Assembly (NCBI GenBank): GCA_020061465.1
Contig: JAGUYG010000013.1
Coordinates: forward strand, 1-40,944
Direction of reading: 5' to 3'
DNA: 40,944 nt
DNA from: Ignavibacteriales bacterium
Lineage (GTDB): Bacteria > Bacteroidota > Ignavibacteria > Ignavibacteriales > Ignavibacteriaceae
The notes below the pieces were generated by a model. The model saw nothing but the letters and a program-made list of their open reading frames with translations. It did no database searches and was not told the origin of the DNA. Position numbers and translations under genes: made by a program. Positions 8,271 through 16,455 of this stretch are shown here, piece after piece. Within the stretch, counting starts at the first letter, position 1. Each line of letters begins with the position of its first letter.

Positions 8271-8558
8271 AAATCATGTCATCCCTTCGGGATTTTGTTT
8301 TTTATTTTCAGGTTGCTTTGTTATAATCATTTCACCCCTTCGGGGTTTTTGTTTGGATTAATTAATCTTCGCGTTCTATAATCATATCATCCTTTGGGGA
8401 TTCTAATTCTAAGCGTATCATTTTTCTATAATCATACCACCCCTTCGGGGTTTAATAATATCTATTTGGTTTTGTTTGTTAAAATCACTTTAGCACTTTA
8501 GAAGTTTTGCTTGTTTTATAGTGTTACTGTTTATAATTATACCTACCCTTCGGGATTT
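8271..8558 (+). repeat. Array of TATAATCAT-CACCCCTTCGGGGTTT hairpin repeats
   Basis: Units start near 8271, 8322, 8377, 8427, 8478 (decayed) and 8531. The consensus is TATAATCATATCA followed by CCCCTTCGGGG and TTT. Each intact copy can fold into a short stem closed by a UUCG loop. Start-to-start distances are 50-55 bases, and the decayed unit (AAAATCACTTTAGCAC) fills the place where a copy would be expected. The spacers differ in sequence and length. Two inverted relatives follow at 8658-8685 and 8711-8728. It is not a CRISPR. Confidence 0.75.
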
Positions 8559-8657
8559 TGCCATATATTATTCTCATAATTATAAATGAACTCTTTCACA
8601 GGGACTCTTATAATTTTAGCATATTAAAAATATTCAATTCACTAGATAAATATTTAT

Positions 8658-8685
8658 GAAACCCGCATGGTTGATATGATTATAG
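8658..8685 (-). repeat. Inverted copy of the UUCG-hairpin repeat family
   Basis: The reverse complement reads CTATAATCATATCAACC then ATGCGGGTTTC. It matches the array consensus through TATAATCATATCA and GGGTTT, with the CCCCTTCGGGG core degraded. Confidence 0.55.
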
Positions 8686-8696
8686 TATATTAAATC

Positions 8697-8725
8697 AAAA
8701 AAAAACACGTCAACCTCGAAGAGGT
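8697..8725 (-). terminator. Probable terminator of the amylase gene
   Basis: On the minus strand ACCTC-TTC-GAGGT (8725-8713) forms a short hairpin, and a run of nine T follows after eight bases, ending near 8697. It begins 13 bases past the amylase stop. The stem also resembles the repeat family in this gap. The gap between stem and T-run is longer than ideal. Confidence 0.45.
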
Positions 8726-8738
8726 GATATTTCATTCG

Positions 8739-10580
8739 TCATTCATTAATCACTTCAAAGATTCCCGCCTCAAATTTATTGAGTTTTATCTCTGCTTCGT
8801 TCGTAAAATATATGGACTCCTTTGTTCTTAAATTTTTTATGCCCTTAACATTTTGAAGAACACTCATATTTAAATTTAGCTTAACGCTTCTTTCTTCTGA
8901 ATTATTATTAATTATCACAACCGTTTTTTCGTCATCCAATATTTTAAAATAAAAATATACTTCTTGCACCGGCGACAGGTGGAGCATTTTACCGGAAGCT
9001 AACGATCTATACTCCTTACGAAGATTTAGTAATTCCTTAAGAAAATTGAAAATCTCATTCTCTCTTTCATCACGCCCCTCTTTAGTGAACGCATTTCTTT
9101 CATCTCCCGGAAAACCGCCAGGAAAATCTGCTCGTAATTCTCCGTGCGATTTACCGCCAATCATCCCTATCTCCGTGGCGTATAAAATTTGCGGAATGCC
9201 TCTCGTTGTAAGCAGTATAGTAAAAACAATTTTCAGCTTATTGATATTTCCTTGAGCCGAAAAAATAGCTCTCTCGATATCGTGGTTGTCTGCAAAAGTC
9301 ATAAGGTTTTTAGGATCGGCGTAAATAAAATCTTTGGCAAAATGTTCATAAAATTTATACAGCCCTGCATTGCCTTTAAGGTAATTATAAAAGGTGTTGT
9401 AAAGAGCAAAGTCCATTACAGACGGCAAATATGAATCGAATTCTTTTCTTACCTTGCTTCTGTGCTGATAGTAAGCAGTGAAAACGGGATCGTTATCCCA
9501 AATTTCTCCAACTATATTCAACGAAGGATATTCATCAAGAATTGCTTTTGCCCAATCTGCCATAAACTTTTGATCAGCGTATGGATATGTATCTTCACGT
9601 ATTCCGTCAAGTCCGGTGTATTCAATCCACCAAATCATATTTTGTGTTAGATATGCAGCAACAAACGGATTCCTCTGGTTTAGGTCAGGCATATAGTGGG
9701 TAAACCAGCCGTCAACATTTGCTTTGATAACGCTGGAATCTGCATAAGGGTCTGATAACGAAAACTTGCGATGATTAGTAACTATATGATTTTCGGCTGT
9801 GCCGTTAAGCCAATTATCTGTTGGTAAGTTATTAAGCCATGGATGATTTATGCTTATGTGGTTTGCTACGTGGTCATAAATAATTTTTATATTTCTTTTG
9901 TGAGCTTCATCGACAAGCTTTTTGAACAGTTCATTTGTACCAAGCCTCGCATCAATTTTATATAAATCCGTTGCGGCATAGCCGTGGTAGCTTACCTTTG
10001 TATTATTTTCGACAATCGGGTTTAGCCATATTGCAGTTATTCCAAGATCGGCTAAATAATCAAGCTTATCGATTACTCCCTGTAAATCGCCGCCGTGACG
10101 CATCGACGGATTGCTTCTATCAACTCCCTCAATGAAACCTTCAACTACATCATTGGAGGGGTCGCCGTTAACAAATCTATCCGGCATAATTAAGTAAACC
10201 ACATCCTCCTGTCCGAATCCGCCATATCGTCCTTTAGCATCCTCTCTTTGCAGAATATCATAATCCAGGGTGATGGTTTGGTTTTCTTTCTTCAATAATA
10301 AACGTTGTGTTCCGGGAGTAATCGAATGAGGAATTTCAATATCAATAAAAAGATAAGACGGATTTTGAGGCGGAGATATTTTTTCAATTTTAATAAAATT
10401 ATTCTCGAAAGCTGCCGAAACATTATCAAGTCCTTCGCCATAAATCATCAATTGAATTTTATTCAGCTTCATATTAGCCCACCAATTTGGCGGTTCTATT
10501 TTTTCAATCCTAAAGCTTTGAGCAGATAGTTGAAATGAAAAAATGCAGATTATTAAGAACAATTTTTTGATGCGAGGCAT
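8739..10580 (-). CDS. Secreted GH13 alpha-amylase / cyclomaltodextrinase-like enzyme
   Basis: Hydrolyses alpha-1,4-glucans or cyclodextrins outside the cytoplasm. The start is placed at ATG 10580 (MPRIKKLFLIICIFSFQLSAQ signal peptide, preceded by GGAAA); an ATG at 10595 has no ribosome site. Numbered from 10595: an N-terminal cyclomaltodextrinase-type E-set domain (about 27-115, VEPPxWW-like start) precedes the barrel. Barrel landmarks are DHVANH (241-246), GIREDTYPY with Arg333 and nucleophile Asp335, acid Glu364 in VGEIWD, and DNHD with His438/Asp439. A C-terminal beta domain ends the protein. All catalytic residues are present. It resembles SusA/neopullulanase-type enzymes. No lipobox is seen. 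Confidence 0.94.
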   Translation of the reverse strand: MPRIKKLFLIICIFSFQLSAQSFRIEKIEPPNWWANMKLNKIQLMIYGEGLDNVSAAFENNFIKIEKISPPQNPSYLFIDIEIPHSITPGTQRLLLKKENQTITLDYDILQREDAKGRYGGFGQEDVVYLIMPDRFVNGDPSNDVVEGFIEGVDRSNPSMRHGGDLQGVIDKLDYLADLGITAIWLNPIVENNTKVSYHGYAATDLYKIDARLGTNELFKKLVDEAHKRNIKIIYDHVANHISINHPWLNNLPTDNWLNGTAENHIVTNHRKFSLSDPYADSSVIKANVDGWFTHYMPDLNQRNPFVAAYLTQNMIWWIEYTGLDGIREDTYPYADQKFMADWAKAILDEYPSLNIVGEIWDNDPVFTAYYQHRSKVRKEFDSYLPSVMDFALYNTFYNYLKGNAGLYKFYEHFAKDFIYADPKNLMTFADNHDIERAIFSAQGNINKLKIVFTILLTTRGIPQILYATEIGMIGGKSHGELRADFPGGFPGDERNAFTKEGRDERENEIFNFLKELLNLRKEYRSLASGKMLHLSPVQEVYFYFKILDDEKTVVIINNNSEERSVKLNLNMSVLQNVKGIKNLRTKESIYFTNEAEIKLNKFEAGIFEVINE

Positions 10581-10802
10581 AAATATTGTTTCCATAGTGT
10601 GAATGATTTATGAGTAATTCTTTACCAAATACTGCGCTTCAAGTTACAAAAAAAATCCTTTTTTTCCTTAGAAGAAAAGAAGCTGAAAACACATTGTAAA
10701 GCTCTTTTTATGAGAGCGAAATATTTCCTATTTTAATTTTGTAAAGAAAATTATCCGAAGTACCCTAACAAATAACATTCGATAAAAAGCAAAAAACAGC
10801 CA

Positions 10803-12677
10803 ATGCCTAAATCCAAAAAAGAAAGTTCCGCACCAAAGAAGAAAAACCCATTCTGGTTTTATCTTATTTTAATCATTATTCCGGTATTGTTCTTCATCGT
10901 TCTAGAAGGAGCATTGAGAATATTCGGATACGGTAATGATACCAAGCAGTGGATTGAAGCCACCGAACAAAAATATATTTTAAATCCCGACCTTGCTTTT
11001 AAATATTTCAGCAATGTGCAGAAAGTTCCTACCTCAATTGAGGATGTTTTCGATCAGAAGAAAAAGGAAAATGCTTTTAGAGTTTTTGTATTGGGAGGTT
11101 CAAGTGCTGCGGGTTATCCCTTTATGCCGATGGGTTCGTTTTCAAGATATATCAGAAAAAGATCAGAGCTTGCATATCCAAATTCAACTATTGAAGTTGT
11201 TAATGTTAGTCTTACTGCAGTTAACAGCTATACTATCCGCGATTTAATTCCGGGAATTTTAGAACATGAACCGGATCTTATTTTAATCTACGCCGGTCAC
11301 AATGAATTTTACGGCGCTTTGGGTGTAGGCTCGATGGAGTCATTAGGACAAAGCAGAGATTTAATTAATATGCTGTTATACTTAAAGAAATATAAAACTG
11401 TAGAGCTGCTTACCGACGCAATGACGTTTATTATCGGATTATTTTCCGGTGCCGATGAAAGCCGCCGCACCGGCACTTTGATGGCAAGGATGGCTAAAGA
11501 GCAGTATATTCCATTTAACTCGGATGTTTATAAGCTTGGACTTGAGCAGTTCGAAGGAAATATGCGCGATGTAATTCAGTTGATAAAAGCGAAGAACGTT
11601 CCGGTAATAATCGGAACATTAATAAGCAATTTAAAAGACCAGCAGCCGTTCATTTCAATTAAAACTGAAAATTATCCAACAGCTTCCACTGTGTATAATA
11701 AAGCCGTTGCGGAGCTTAAAAAAGGCAGCAGCAAAAACGCTCTTGATGATTTTGTTTTTGCAAAAGACTTAGATGCATTAAGATTCCGAGCCCCCGATGA
11801 TATAAATATTATACTTAGAAAATTATCTGCCGAACTAAATACACCTGTTGCAGACATATTTGGAGTGTTTAATAATTTAAGCCCCGATTCAGTAACAGGT
11901 AATAATTTTATGACTGATCATCTTCATCCGACACTTGAAGGATATCAGCTTATCGGAAAAATATTTTATGATGAAATGCATCGAACGAATATCCTTCCCA
12001 AAACGTCTGTTGTTGTACCGTTTGAATTACAGGATAGTCTTACCAAAGCGAACTTCATGTTTACAGATCTCGATTCTACTATTGCCCAGTATAGAATCAA
12101 GTTCTTAAAAAATGATTGGCCCTTTGTTGACAGAAGAAAAAGTCTGCCGCCTAATAAATTATTTACTCCTAAAGGTTATATTGATTCTCTGGCGTCAAAG
12201 GTGGTGCTTGATAAAATTACCTGGGTTGAAGCCCACAGAGAAGCAGCTTCAAAATATTTAGCTGAAGGTGATTTGAAGTCGTTTCAAAAACACATGGATA
12301 TATTAATTTATCAGTATCCGATAATTGTAGAATATTACGACTACGTTGCAAATGAATTTCTGAAGAAGGAGGATTTTGAAACGGCATATAAATACTGTGT
12401 ACGGAGAGATAATGTTAAGCCTGGTGCTTTCTCGTCAAAGTGGATTGGCATAATAGAATTGTCAAGGCACAACACCGAAAAAGCGATTAAATATCTTATG
12501 CATAGCCTTGAACTAAAAGCCGACGACTCGCAGGTTTTATACAATCTTGCAGGCGCTTATGTTATGAAGAAGGATTATGAGTCTGCCTTGAATTATGTGA
12601 ACAAAGCGCTTGCCGTCGATCCTCAATATCGGCAGGCTCTGGCTTTGAAGAAGCAGCTTGATGATGCGCTAAAGTAA
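10803..12677 (+). CDS. Membrane-anchored SGNH/GDSL hydrolase with C-terminal TPRs
   Basis: A 624-residue protein. A basic N-terminus (PKSKKESSAPKKK) leads into one membrane helix (about 16-35), so the rest is probably extracytoplasmic. The SGNH esterase/acyltransferase domain spans about 90-400: FRVFVLGGSSAAGYP with the nucleophile serine near 100, a block II region around VSLTAVNSYTIRDL, IYAGHNEFYG as block III, and TDHLHPTLEGYQ with the catalytic Asp/His. The C-terminal ~130 residues contain TPR-like helical pairs, the clearest being LYNLAGAYVMKKDYESALNY followed by NKALAVDPQ. It is divergent from the amylase. SGNH proteins of this kind often accompany carbamoyltransferase/SxtJ cassettes, so a shared surface-glycan role is possible (inference). 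Confidence 0.88.
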   Translation: MPKSKKESSAPKKKNPFWFYLILIIIPVLFFIVLEGALRIFGYGNDTKQWIEATEQKYILNPDLAFKYFSNVQKVPTSIEDVFDQKKKENAFRVFVLGGSSAAGYPFMPMGSFSRYIRKRSELAYPNSTIEVVNVSLTAVNSYTIRDLIPGILEHEPDLILIYAGHNEFYGALGVGSMESLGQSRDLINMLLYLKKYKTVELLTDAMTFIIGLFSGADESRRTGTLMARMAKEQYIPFNSDVYKLGLEQFEGNMRDVIQLIKAKNVPVIIGTLISNLKDQQPFISIKTENYPTASTVYNKAVAELKKGSSKNALDDFVFAKDLDALRFRAPDDINIILRKLSAELNTPVADIFGVFNNLSPDSVTGNNFMTDHLHPTLEGYQLIGKIFYDEMHRTNILPKTSVVVPFELQDSLTKANFMFTDLDSTIAQYRIKFLKNDWPFVDRRKSLPPNKLFTPKGYIDSLASKVVLDKITWVEAHREAASKYLAEGDLKSFQKHMDILIYQYPIIVEYYDYVANEFLKKEDFETAYKYCVRRDNVKPGAFSSKWIGIIELSRHNTEKAIKYLMHSLELKADDSQVLYNLAGAYVMKKDYESALNYVNKALAVDPQYRQALALKKQLDDALK

Positions 12678-12680
12678 AGA

Positions 12681-12707
12681 CACGAATTTCACGAATTACC
12701 ACGAATG
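12681..12707. repeat. Interspersed CACGAAT repeat
   Basis: Three near-copies of an ACGAATt/ACCACGAAT unit directly after the SGNH hydrolase stop. Same family as 4404-4434 and as the left ends of the repeats at 35131 and 36242. Confidence 0.5.
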
Positions 12708-12741
12708 AGATCAAATAAATAACTCACATTATGCCTGGTTA

Positions 12742-12837
12742 GGAGATGACATCTTTTGTAACATTGTAATCATCAATATTTGGGTTTTAACGTTTTCTCT
12801 ATGCAAATTCGTCTTATAAGTAAAAGATATCATCTCT
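12742..12837. repeat. Imperfect inverted repeat flanking a 65-bp loop
   Basis: GGAGATGACATCTTTT (12742-12757) is inverted as AAAAGATATCATCTCT (12822-12837), 14 of 16 matched. It lies between the SGNH gene and the AHSA1-type gene. A possible degenerate palindromic repeat (TCCTTCGGAACA) follows at about 12851. Confidence 0.45.
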
Positions 12838-12932
12838 ATGTATCGAATTTTCCTTCGGAACATGAGTTGATAATTAGTCAACATTTGAAAAAATCAGCAG
12901 TAAATATTTCTATTAATAAAAAGGAGTTGTAG

Positions 12933-13319
12933 ATGAATACAATTCAAGTAAATACGCAATTGGGAATACTAAGACCGGCAAATGAAGTTTTTGAAGCCAT
13001 AGTTGATAATGAAAAAATGTCCGGCTACTTTATTACATCGGGAAGCGAAAGAATGGCGGAAAACAAAACCGTTACATGGGAGTGGAAGGATTATAACGAA
13101 AAGCATGATATAAAAGTACAGAAAATTATTAAAGATGAAATTGTTTCTTTCCTTTGGTTAGCAACGGGAATAGAAACTCTTGTTGAAATAAAGCTGGAAG
13201 CAAGAGACAACAACTCCACTCTAATAAAAATAACAGAAACCGAATGGCAGCCGGATGAGCAGGGAATAAAAAGCAGTCTGGAGCAAACACAAGGCTGGTG
13301 CACTTCCTCTGCTGCCTAA
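12933..13319 (+). CDS. AHSA1/SRPBCC-domain protein, 3' end frameshifted
   Basis: A 128-residue reading of an Activator-of-Hsp90-ATPase-like (START-fold) protein. Typical features are the N-terminal LGILRPANEVFEAIVDNEKM, YFITSGSERMAENKTVTWEW, and the ITETEWQPDEQGIKSSLEQT helix start. After TQGW the frame runs into CTSSAA and stops. The next frame from 13301 instead reads HFLCCLKAYVEYGINLRVGG to a TGA at 13367-13369. That is the C-terminal helix expected in this family, so a single base has been lost (or miscalled) near 13299. The gene is probably a recent pseudogene or has an assembly error. AAGGAG precedes the ATG. Ligand unknown. Confidence 0.85.
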   Translation: MNTIQVNTQLGILRPANEVFEAIVDNEKMSGYFITSGSERMAENKTVTWEWKDYNEKHDIKVQKIIKDEIVSFLWLATGIETLVEIKLEARDNNSTLIKITETEWQPDEQGIKSSLEQTQGWCTSSAA

Positions 13320-13494
13320 AAGCTTATGTTGAGTATGGAATTAATTTGAGGGTTGGCGGGGTGGGGTGAGGAAGACGGCTCTTCGATCTTTGATTTATCT
13401 AAGGTATATTTATTCATAGTATTATAATTAAGTAGAAAAAATCTTTGCAGTGAAAATAATTTCAATAAACAAAATTCCTGTTGGAGAAAACCTT

Positions 13495-14220
13495 ATGAAG
13501 CAATATGAAGCGGTAATTGAGGTAATGAAATCTAATGGAGGGTATTCCACCTTAGGAAATTTATATCAGGAAGTATTCAAGATTGAAAATGTAAAGTGGG
13601 GAACAAAAACTCCTTTTGCTTCAATCAGGCGCATTGTACAAAATGATCGCTTCTTTTTCAAAATAAAACCGGGTTTATGGGCACTCAAGTCTGAAAAGGA
13701 AAAAGTGTTAAACCTTTTTGAAATCCAAAAAAAGAAAATTAATGCGGATAAAGAATTTAACCACTCTTACTATCAAGGATTGCTGCTTGAAATAGGAAAA
13801 CTAAGAAAGTTTGATACGTATGTTCCGAATCAAGATAAAAACAAAAAATATCTTCAAAAGCCCTTGAAAGATTACGCAACTTTGGATCAATTTTATTCAT
13901 TTACATATGATCAAATTGTTAATAGAGCATCGACAATAGATGTTTCTTGGTTTAATGAACGTAAATTTCCTCAAGCATTTTTTGAAATTGAGTATTCCAC
14001 AGATTTTAAAAATTCTTTGCTAAAATTTTTAGAGCTTCAGGATTTTAATGTTGACTTTCGAATTGTCTCGGACAAAAAAAACGAAAGGCGTTTCCATACA
14101 ACAATGACTTTCACTGCTTTCAAAAATATTGAACATAGAGTAAAGTTTCTCTCGTACGATATTGTAGCAGAATTACATGTTAAGACTATTGAATTAAGTT
14201 TAATAGAAAGTATCATATAA
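13495..14220 (+). CDS. HARE-HTH plus PD-(D/E)XK nuclease-like protein
   Basis: Start placed at ATG 13495, with GGAG 8 bases upstream. A GTG at 13450 would add 15 residues without a good ribosome site. Residues about 3-65 look like a HARE-HTH (YEAVIEVMKSNGGYSTLGNL ... ASIRRIVQNDRFFFKIKPGLWAL), a domain found in DNA-modification and restriction proteins. The remainder has the spacing of a PD-(D/E)XK nuclease: Glu99 in LLLEIGK, Asp149 in TIDVSW and FFEIE with Glu164/166, then a helix NSLLKFLEL. The usual Lys is replaced in an E-x-E arrangement, so catalysis is uncertain. The next gene, 6 bases on, is a Dam-type methylase, so a restriction subunit is the favoured role (inference). Confidence 0.7.
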   Translation: MKQYEAVIEVMKSNGGYSTLGNLYQEVFKIENVKWGTKTPFASIRRIVQNDRFFFKIKPGLWALKSEKEKVLNLFEIQKKKINADKEFNHSYYQGLLLEIGKLRKFDTYVPNQDKNKKYLQKPLKDYATLDQFYSFTYDQIVNRASTIDVSWFNERKFPQAFFEIEYSTDFKNSLLKFLELQDFNVDFRIVSDKKNERRFHTTMTFTAFKNIEHRVKFLSYDIVAELHVKTIELSLIESII

Positions 14221-14226
14221 ATCAGT

Positions 14227-14823
14227 ATGGAAAAAAACAATTTGGCACCTCTTTCCGATCCGTTTGGTAAGAAATCAAAATTAACTTCGGGTTTATTTAC
14301 TAGTCGGACGGAAGAATGGGAAACTCCAGATTATGTTTTTTTGTCATTAAAAAAAGAATTTGATTTTCAAGTGGATGTCTGTGCAACTTCCAAAAACGCA
14401 AAATGCAAAATATTTTTTGATTTATCGGTTGATGGATTAAAAAGAGAATGGAGTCCATTTCGTTGCTGGATGAATCCACCTTATGGACGTAATATCGCCA
14501 AATGGATGAAAAAGGCTTATGATGAAAGTCGAAGAGGAGCATTAGTTGTTTGCCTAATCCCAAGTAGGACAGATACTAAGTGGTGGCATGAATGGGTAAT
14601 GAAGGCTTCAGAAATTCGATTTATTATAGGTAGAATCAGTTTTGGAAATTCAAAAAACTCTGCCCCCTTTCCATCCTGTATTGTAATCTACTATCCTGAA
14701 TTAGAGAATCCATATAAATTATCGGTTCCTTTAATTAGATCTGTTAGCTTTGATAAGATAAAAAACAAGATGAGATTCATTCCAGGACAAACTCTAGATG
14801 AAAGTAAAGATCGACTTTTTTAA
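14227..14823 (+). CDS. Phage-type DNA N-6-adenine methyltransferase (Dam)
   Basis: A 198-residue adenine methylase of the phage Dam family. WETPDYVFLSLKKEFDFQVD (31-50) with the following DVCATSKNAKC contains the WxTP start and the AdoMet-site aspartate; NPPYG (83-87) is the catalytic motif IV. LIPSRTDTKWWHEWV and the later GRISFG plus APFPSCIVIYY are also usual for the family. Length is close to the family norm. It starts 6 bases after the HARE/PD-(D/E)XK gene and is almost surely co-transcribed. It either protects DNA from that protein or is a phage-derived remnant. The target sequence is unknown. Confidence 0.9.
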   Translation: MEKNNLAPLSDPFGKKSKLTSGLFTSRTEEWETPDYVFLSLKKEFDFQVDVCATSKNAKCKIFFDLSVDGLKREWSPFRCWMNPPYGRNIAKWMKKAYDESRRGALVVCLIPSRTDTKWWHEWVMKASEIRFIIGRISFGNSKNSAPFPSCIVIYYPELENPYKLSVPLIRSVSFDKIKNKMRFIPGQTLDESKDRLF

Positions 14824-14844
14824 CTTAAAATTTATTTCAGATTT

Positions 14845-14994
14845 TCAGTTTTGAATTGCACATGGGTATGAACATCTTTTTGTTTTCAGGAAACCTATTG
14901 CTGGAGAAGATCTTTCAAGAATTGCCTGGTCAATAAAGTGATAATCTTTCGTTAATGTTTTTGGGATCCCAACCCCTGTCATCAAAAGCATCAT
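14845..14994 (-). pseudogene. Possible gene remnant between the methylase and ATPase
   Basis: A minus-strand frame open from about 15041 to a TGA at 14845-14847, with the first ATG at 14994 (49 codons). It reads MMLLMTGVGIPKTLTKDYHF and ends with KTKRCSYPCAIQN. No ribosome site is clear, and a second frame nearby is also protein-like (DDRGWDPKNINERL), which would fit a decayed gene. I do not recognise it. It may be chance. Confidence 0.2.
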
Positions 14995-15063
14995 GTAGAA
15001 CTCAAACCGAATTGCTAAACTTTTCCGGTCTGGTTTACTTACTTAAGCCAGGCTTTCAGTCCA

Positions 15064-16185
15064 TTAAAAACTTTCCAGCCATCTTTCCAAAAAAACATCA
15101 TAAATAAAATAATCGTCTTGTTCTTTGTAAACCATTTCTTTTTCAAGCAGAGATTTAACCGCTGTGTGAACGGAGCTGGGTGTGCCAAGGTGATGTTTTG
15201 AAATAAAATCTTTTGAAGTTATCAGCTTGGCGTTTCCTTCGTAGGCTATAGCAGTTAATACTTTCCATTGGTAATCCGTCAGCAGGTTTCTGTAATTTAT
15301 ATATACAGCCTCATTCTCTTTTAATATGCTTTTCAATGTTTCTCTTACCAGCGGTTCGGTAATTAAATTATTTTTTAATCCGTATAATCGGTTGCATAAA
15401 AACTGCACGTAGTACGTATGCACCCGGCAGATATCAAGTATAAGCTCAGCGGCAGAGTCGCTTATTTTTTTCTTTCCCCTTTCGAACTTTGAAATGATAA
15501 ATTTTGAATACTCACTTTTCTCAATTCTTTCAAGCTGAACCATTTCGGTGCTTTGATAAAATGGTTTGCCGTACTGACTAAAAATAGATAGAAGGATGTG
15601 CGTTTGACTTCCGGAGAAAATAAAATTAATTCCAGCCGCCCGTTGTATGTTTGTTCTTAATACAGCCTCAACGTTCTTTTCAGGATAGCTGACTATTTGC
15701 TGAAACTCATCGATTGCAATTACAATGTTCTTACCTGTTTGCTTGAGATATGCGAAAATTTTTTGCAGCGATTTGTCGGCGTCTTCCGTTGATTGAATGT
15801 TAATTTGCAAAGTCGGCATACCGGTATAAGGGTCAAACGAAATCGCCGGTCTGATTCCGGCGAATAGATCTCCAATCTTTTTAATGAATTTTTCAGGCGC
15901 TGATTCCAATTTACCAAGAACTGTTGCCGCAAAGAGATTTATAAATCCGGATAAGTCCGTAGTAGGAAGAATATCAAGATAAAACAAATGAAATTTCTTG
16001 TTGGTTTTAAGATGATAGAAAACATGATCTATCAATCCGGTCTTCCCCAATCGTCTTATTGAGAAAAGAGTTATGTTTCTTCCGTTTTCAAGAGCGTTTA
16101 TTATTCGCGCCGCTTCATTTTTGCGGTTACAGAAAAATTCAGGGGAGTAATAACCGGAAACGATGAATGGATTTTGAGGTTTCAT
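15064..16185 (-). CDS. AAA-type ATPase (archaeal ATPase-like) with C-terminal winged helix
   Basis: A 373-residue P-loop ATPase of the PF01637-like kind. Walker A is SIRRLGKTGL (42-51, the relaxed RRxGKT form usual here); Walker B is IVIAIDEFQQI with Asp159-Glu160; a sensor-like segment FIFSGSQTHIL follows. The last ~80 residues look like a winged helix (WKVLTAIAYEGNAKL ... SSVHTAVKSLLEKEMVY), suggesting DNA or regulatory binding. No nuclease domain is attached. It is monocistronic, with unusual repeated ACGTTACG motifs starting at its start codon. The cellular role of this family is poorly known; links to mobile DNA or stress are suspected. Confidence 0.85.
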   Translation of the reverse strand: MKPQNPFIVSGYYSPEFFCNRKNEAARIINALENGRNITLFSIRRLGKTGLIDHVFYHLKTNKKFHLFYLDILPTTDLSGFINLFAATVLGKLESAPEKFIKKIGDLFAGIRPAISFDPYTGMPTLQINIQSTEDADKSLQKIFAYLKQTGKNIVIAIDEFQQIVSYPEKNVEAVLRTNIQRAAGINFIFSGSQTHILLSIFSQYGKPFYQSTEMVQLERIEKSEYSKFIISKFERGKKKISDSAAELILDICRVHTYYVQFLCNRLYGLKNNLITEPLVRETLKSILKENEAVYINYRNLLTDYQWKVLTAIAYEGNAKLITSKDFISKHHLGTPSSVHTAVKSLLEKEMVYKEQDDYFIYDVFLERWLESF

Positions 16186-16186
16186 A

Positions 16187-16344
16187 TTTTACGTTACGTA
16201 TTTTACGTAACGCAACTTACGTAATATTAGTGGGTGAATCAAGTAAATTTATGGCAGTGAGAATATTGGAGATTCATTTAGTATAGGAAAGAATATCCCT
16301 CTTATTCTCCCTTTAAAATTTTACGTTACGCAAATTACGTAATC
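16187..16344. promoter_or_regulatory. Repeated TTACGTAA / ACGTTACG motifs upstream of the ATPase
   Basis: ATTTTACGTTACGTA (16187-16201), TTTTACGTAACGCAACTTAC followed by GTAA (16201-16224), and ATTTTACGTTACGCAAATTA then CGTAAT (16318-16343). All combine ACGTTACG or its complement CGTAACG(T/C) with the palindrome TTACGTAA. The first block abuts the ATPase start codon. They could be operators for autoregulation or a small repeat family. Confidence 0.5.
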
Positions 16345-16363
16345 TGAATAACCGAACTGAAAT

Positions 16364-16394
16364 AAAAAAGCCAGTCATATCTCAGACCGGCTTT
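16364..16394 (-). terminator. Intrinsic terminator of the five-gene surface operon
   Basis: On the minus strand AAAGCCGGTC (16394-16385) pairs 9 of 10 with GACTGGCTTT (16376-16367) around an 8-base loop, and the arm runs into TTTTTT. It lies about 60 bases past the last stop of the operon. A second perfect 9-bp stem (AACCTTTGA 16411-16419 with TCAAAGGTT 16437-16445) lies between it and that stop codon. Confidence 0.85.
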
Positions 16395-16455
16395 CATTCA
16401 TTAAAGAGGTAACCTTTGAAATTATTAGCAAAAGTCTCAAAGGTTTGAGGCAATG

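Larger units (their letters stand above)
8232..8738. other. Non-coding gap occupied by hairpin repeats
   Basis: About 500 bases between the carbamoyltransferase start and the amylase stop, both on the minus strand. Almost all of it is explained by the UUCG-hairpin repeat array (8271-8558), inverted copies (8658-8685 and 8711-8728) and AT-rich spacers. The cassette promoter must lie within or next to the array. Confidence 0.65.

Noticed and set aside
8271-8558. CRISPR array
   Set aside because: Spacing is regular, but the units vary in sequence, carry internal UUCG hairpins, have inverted relatives, and no cas gene is in the window.
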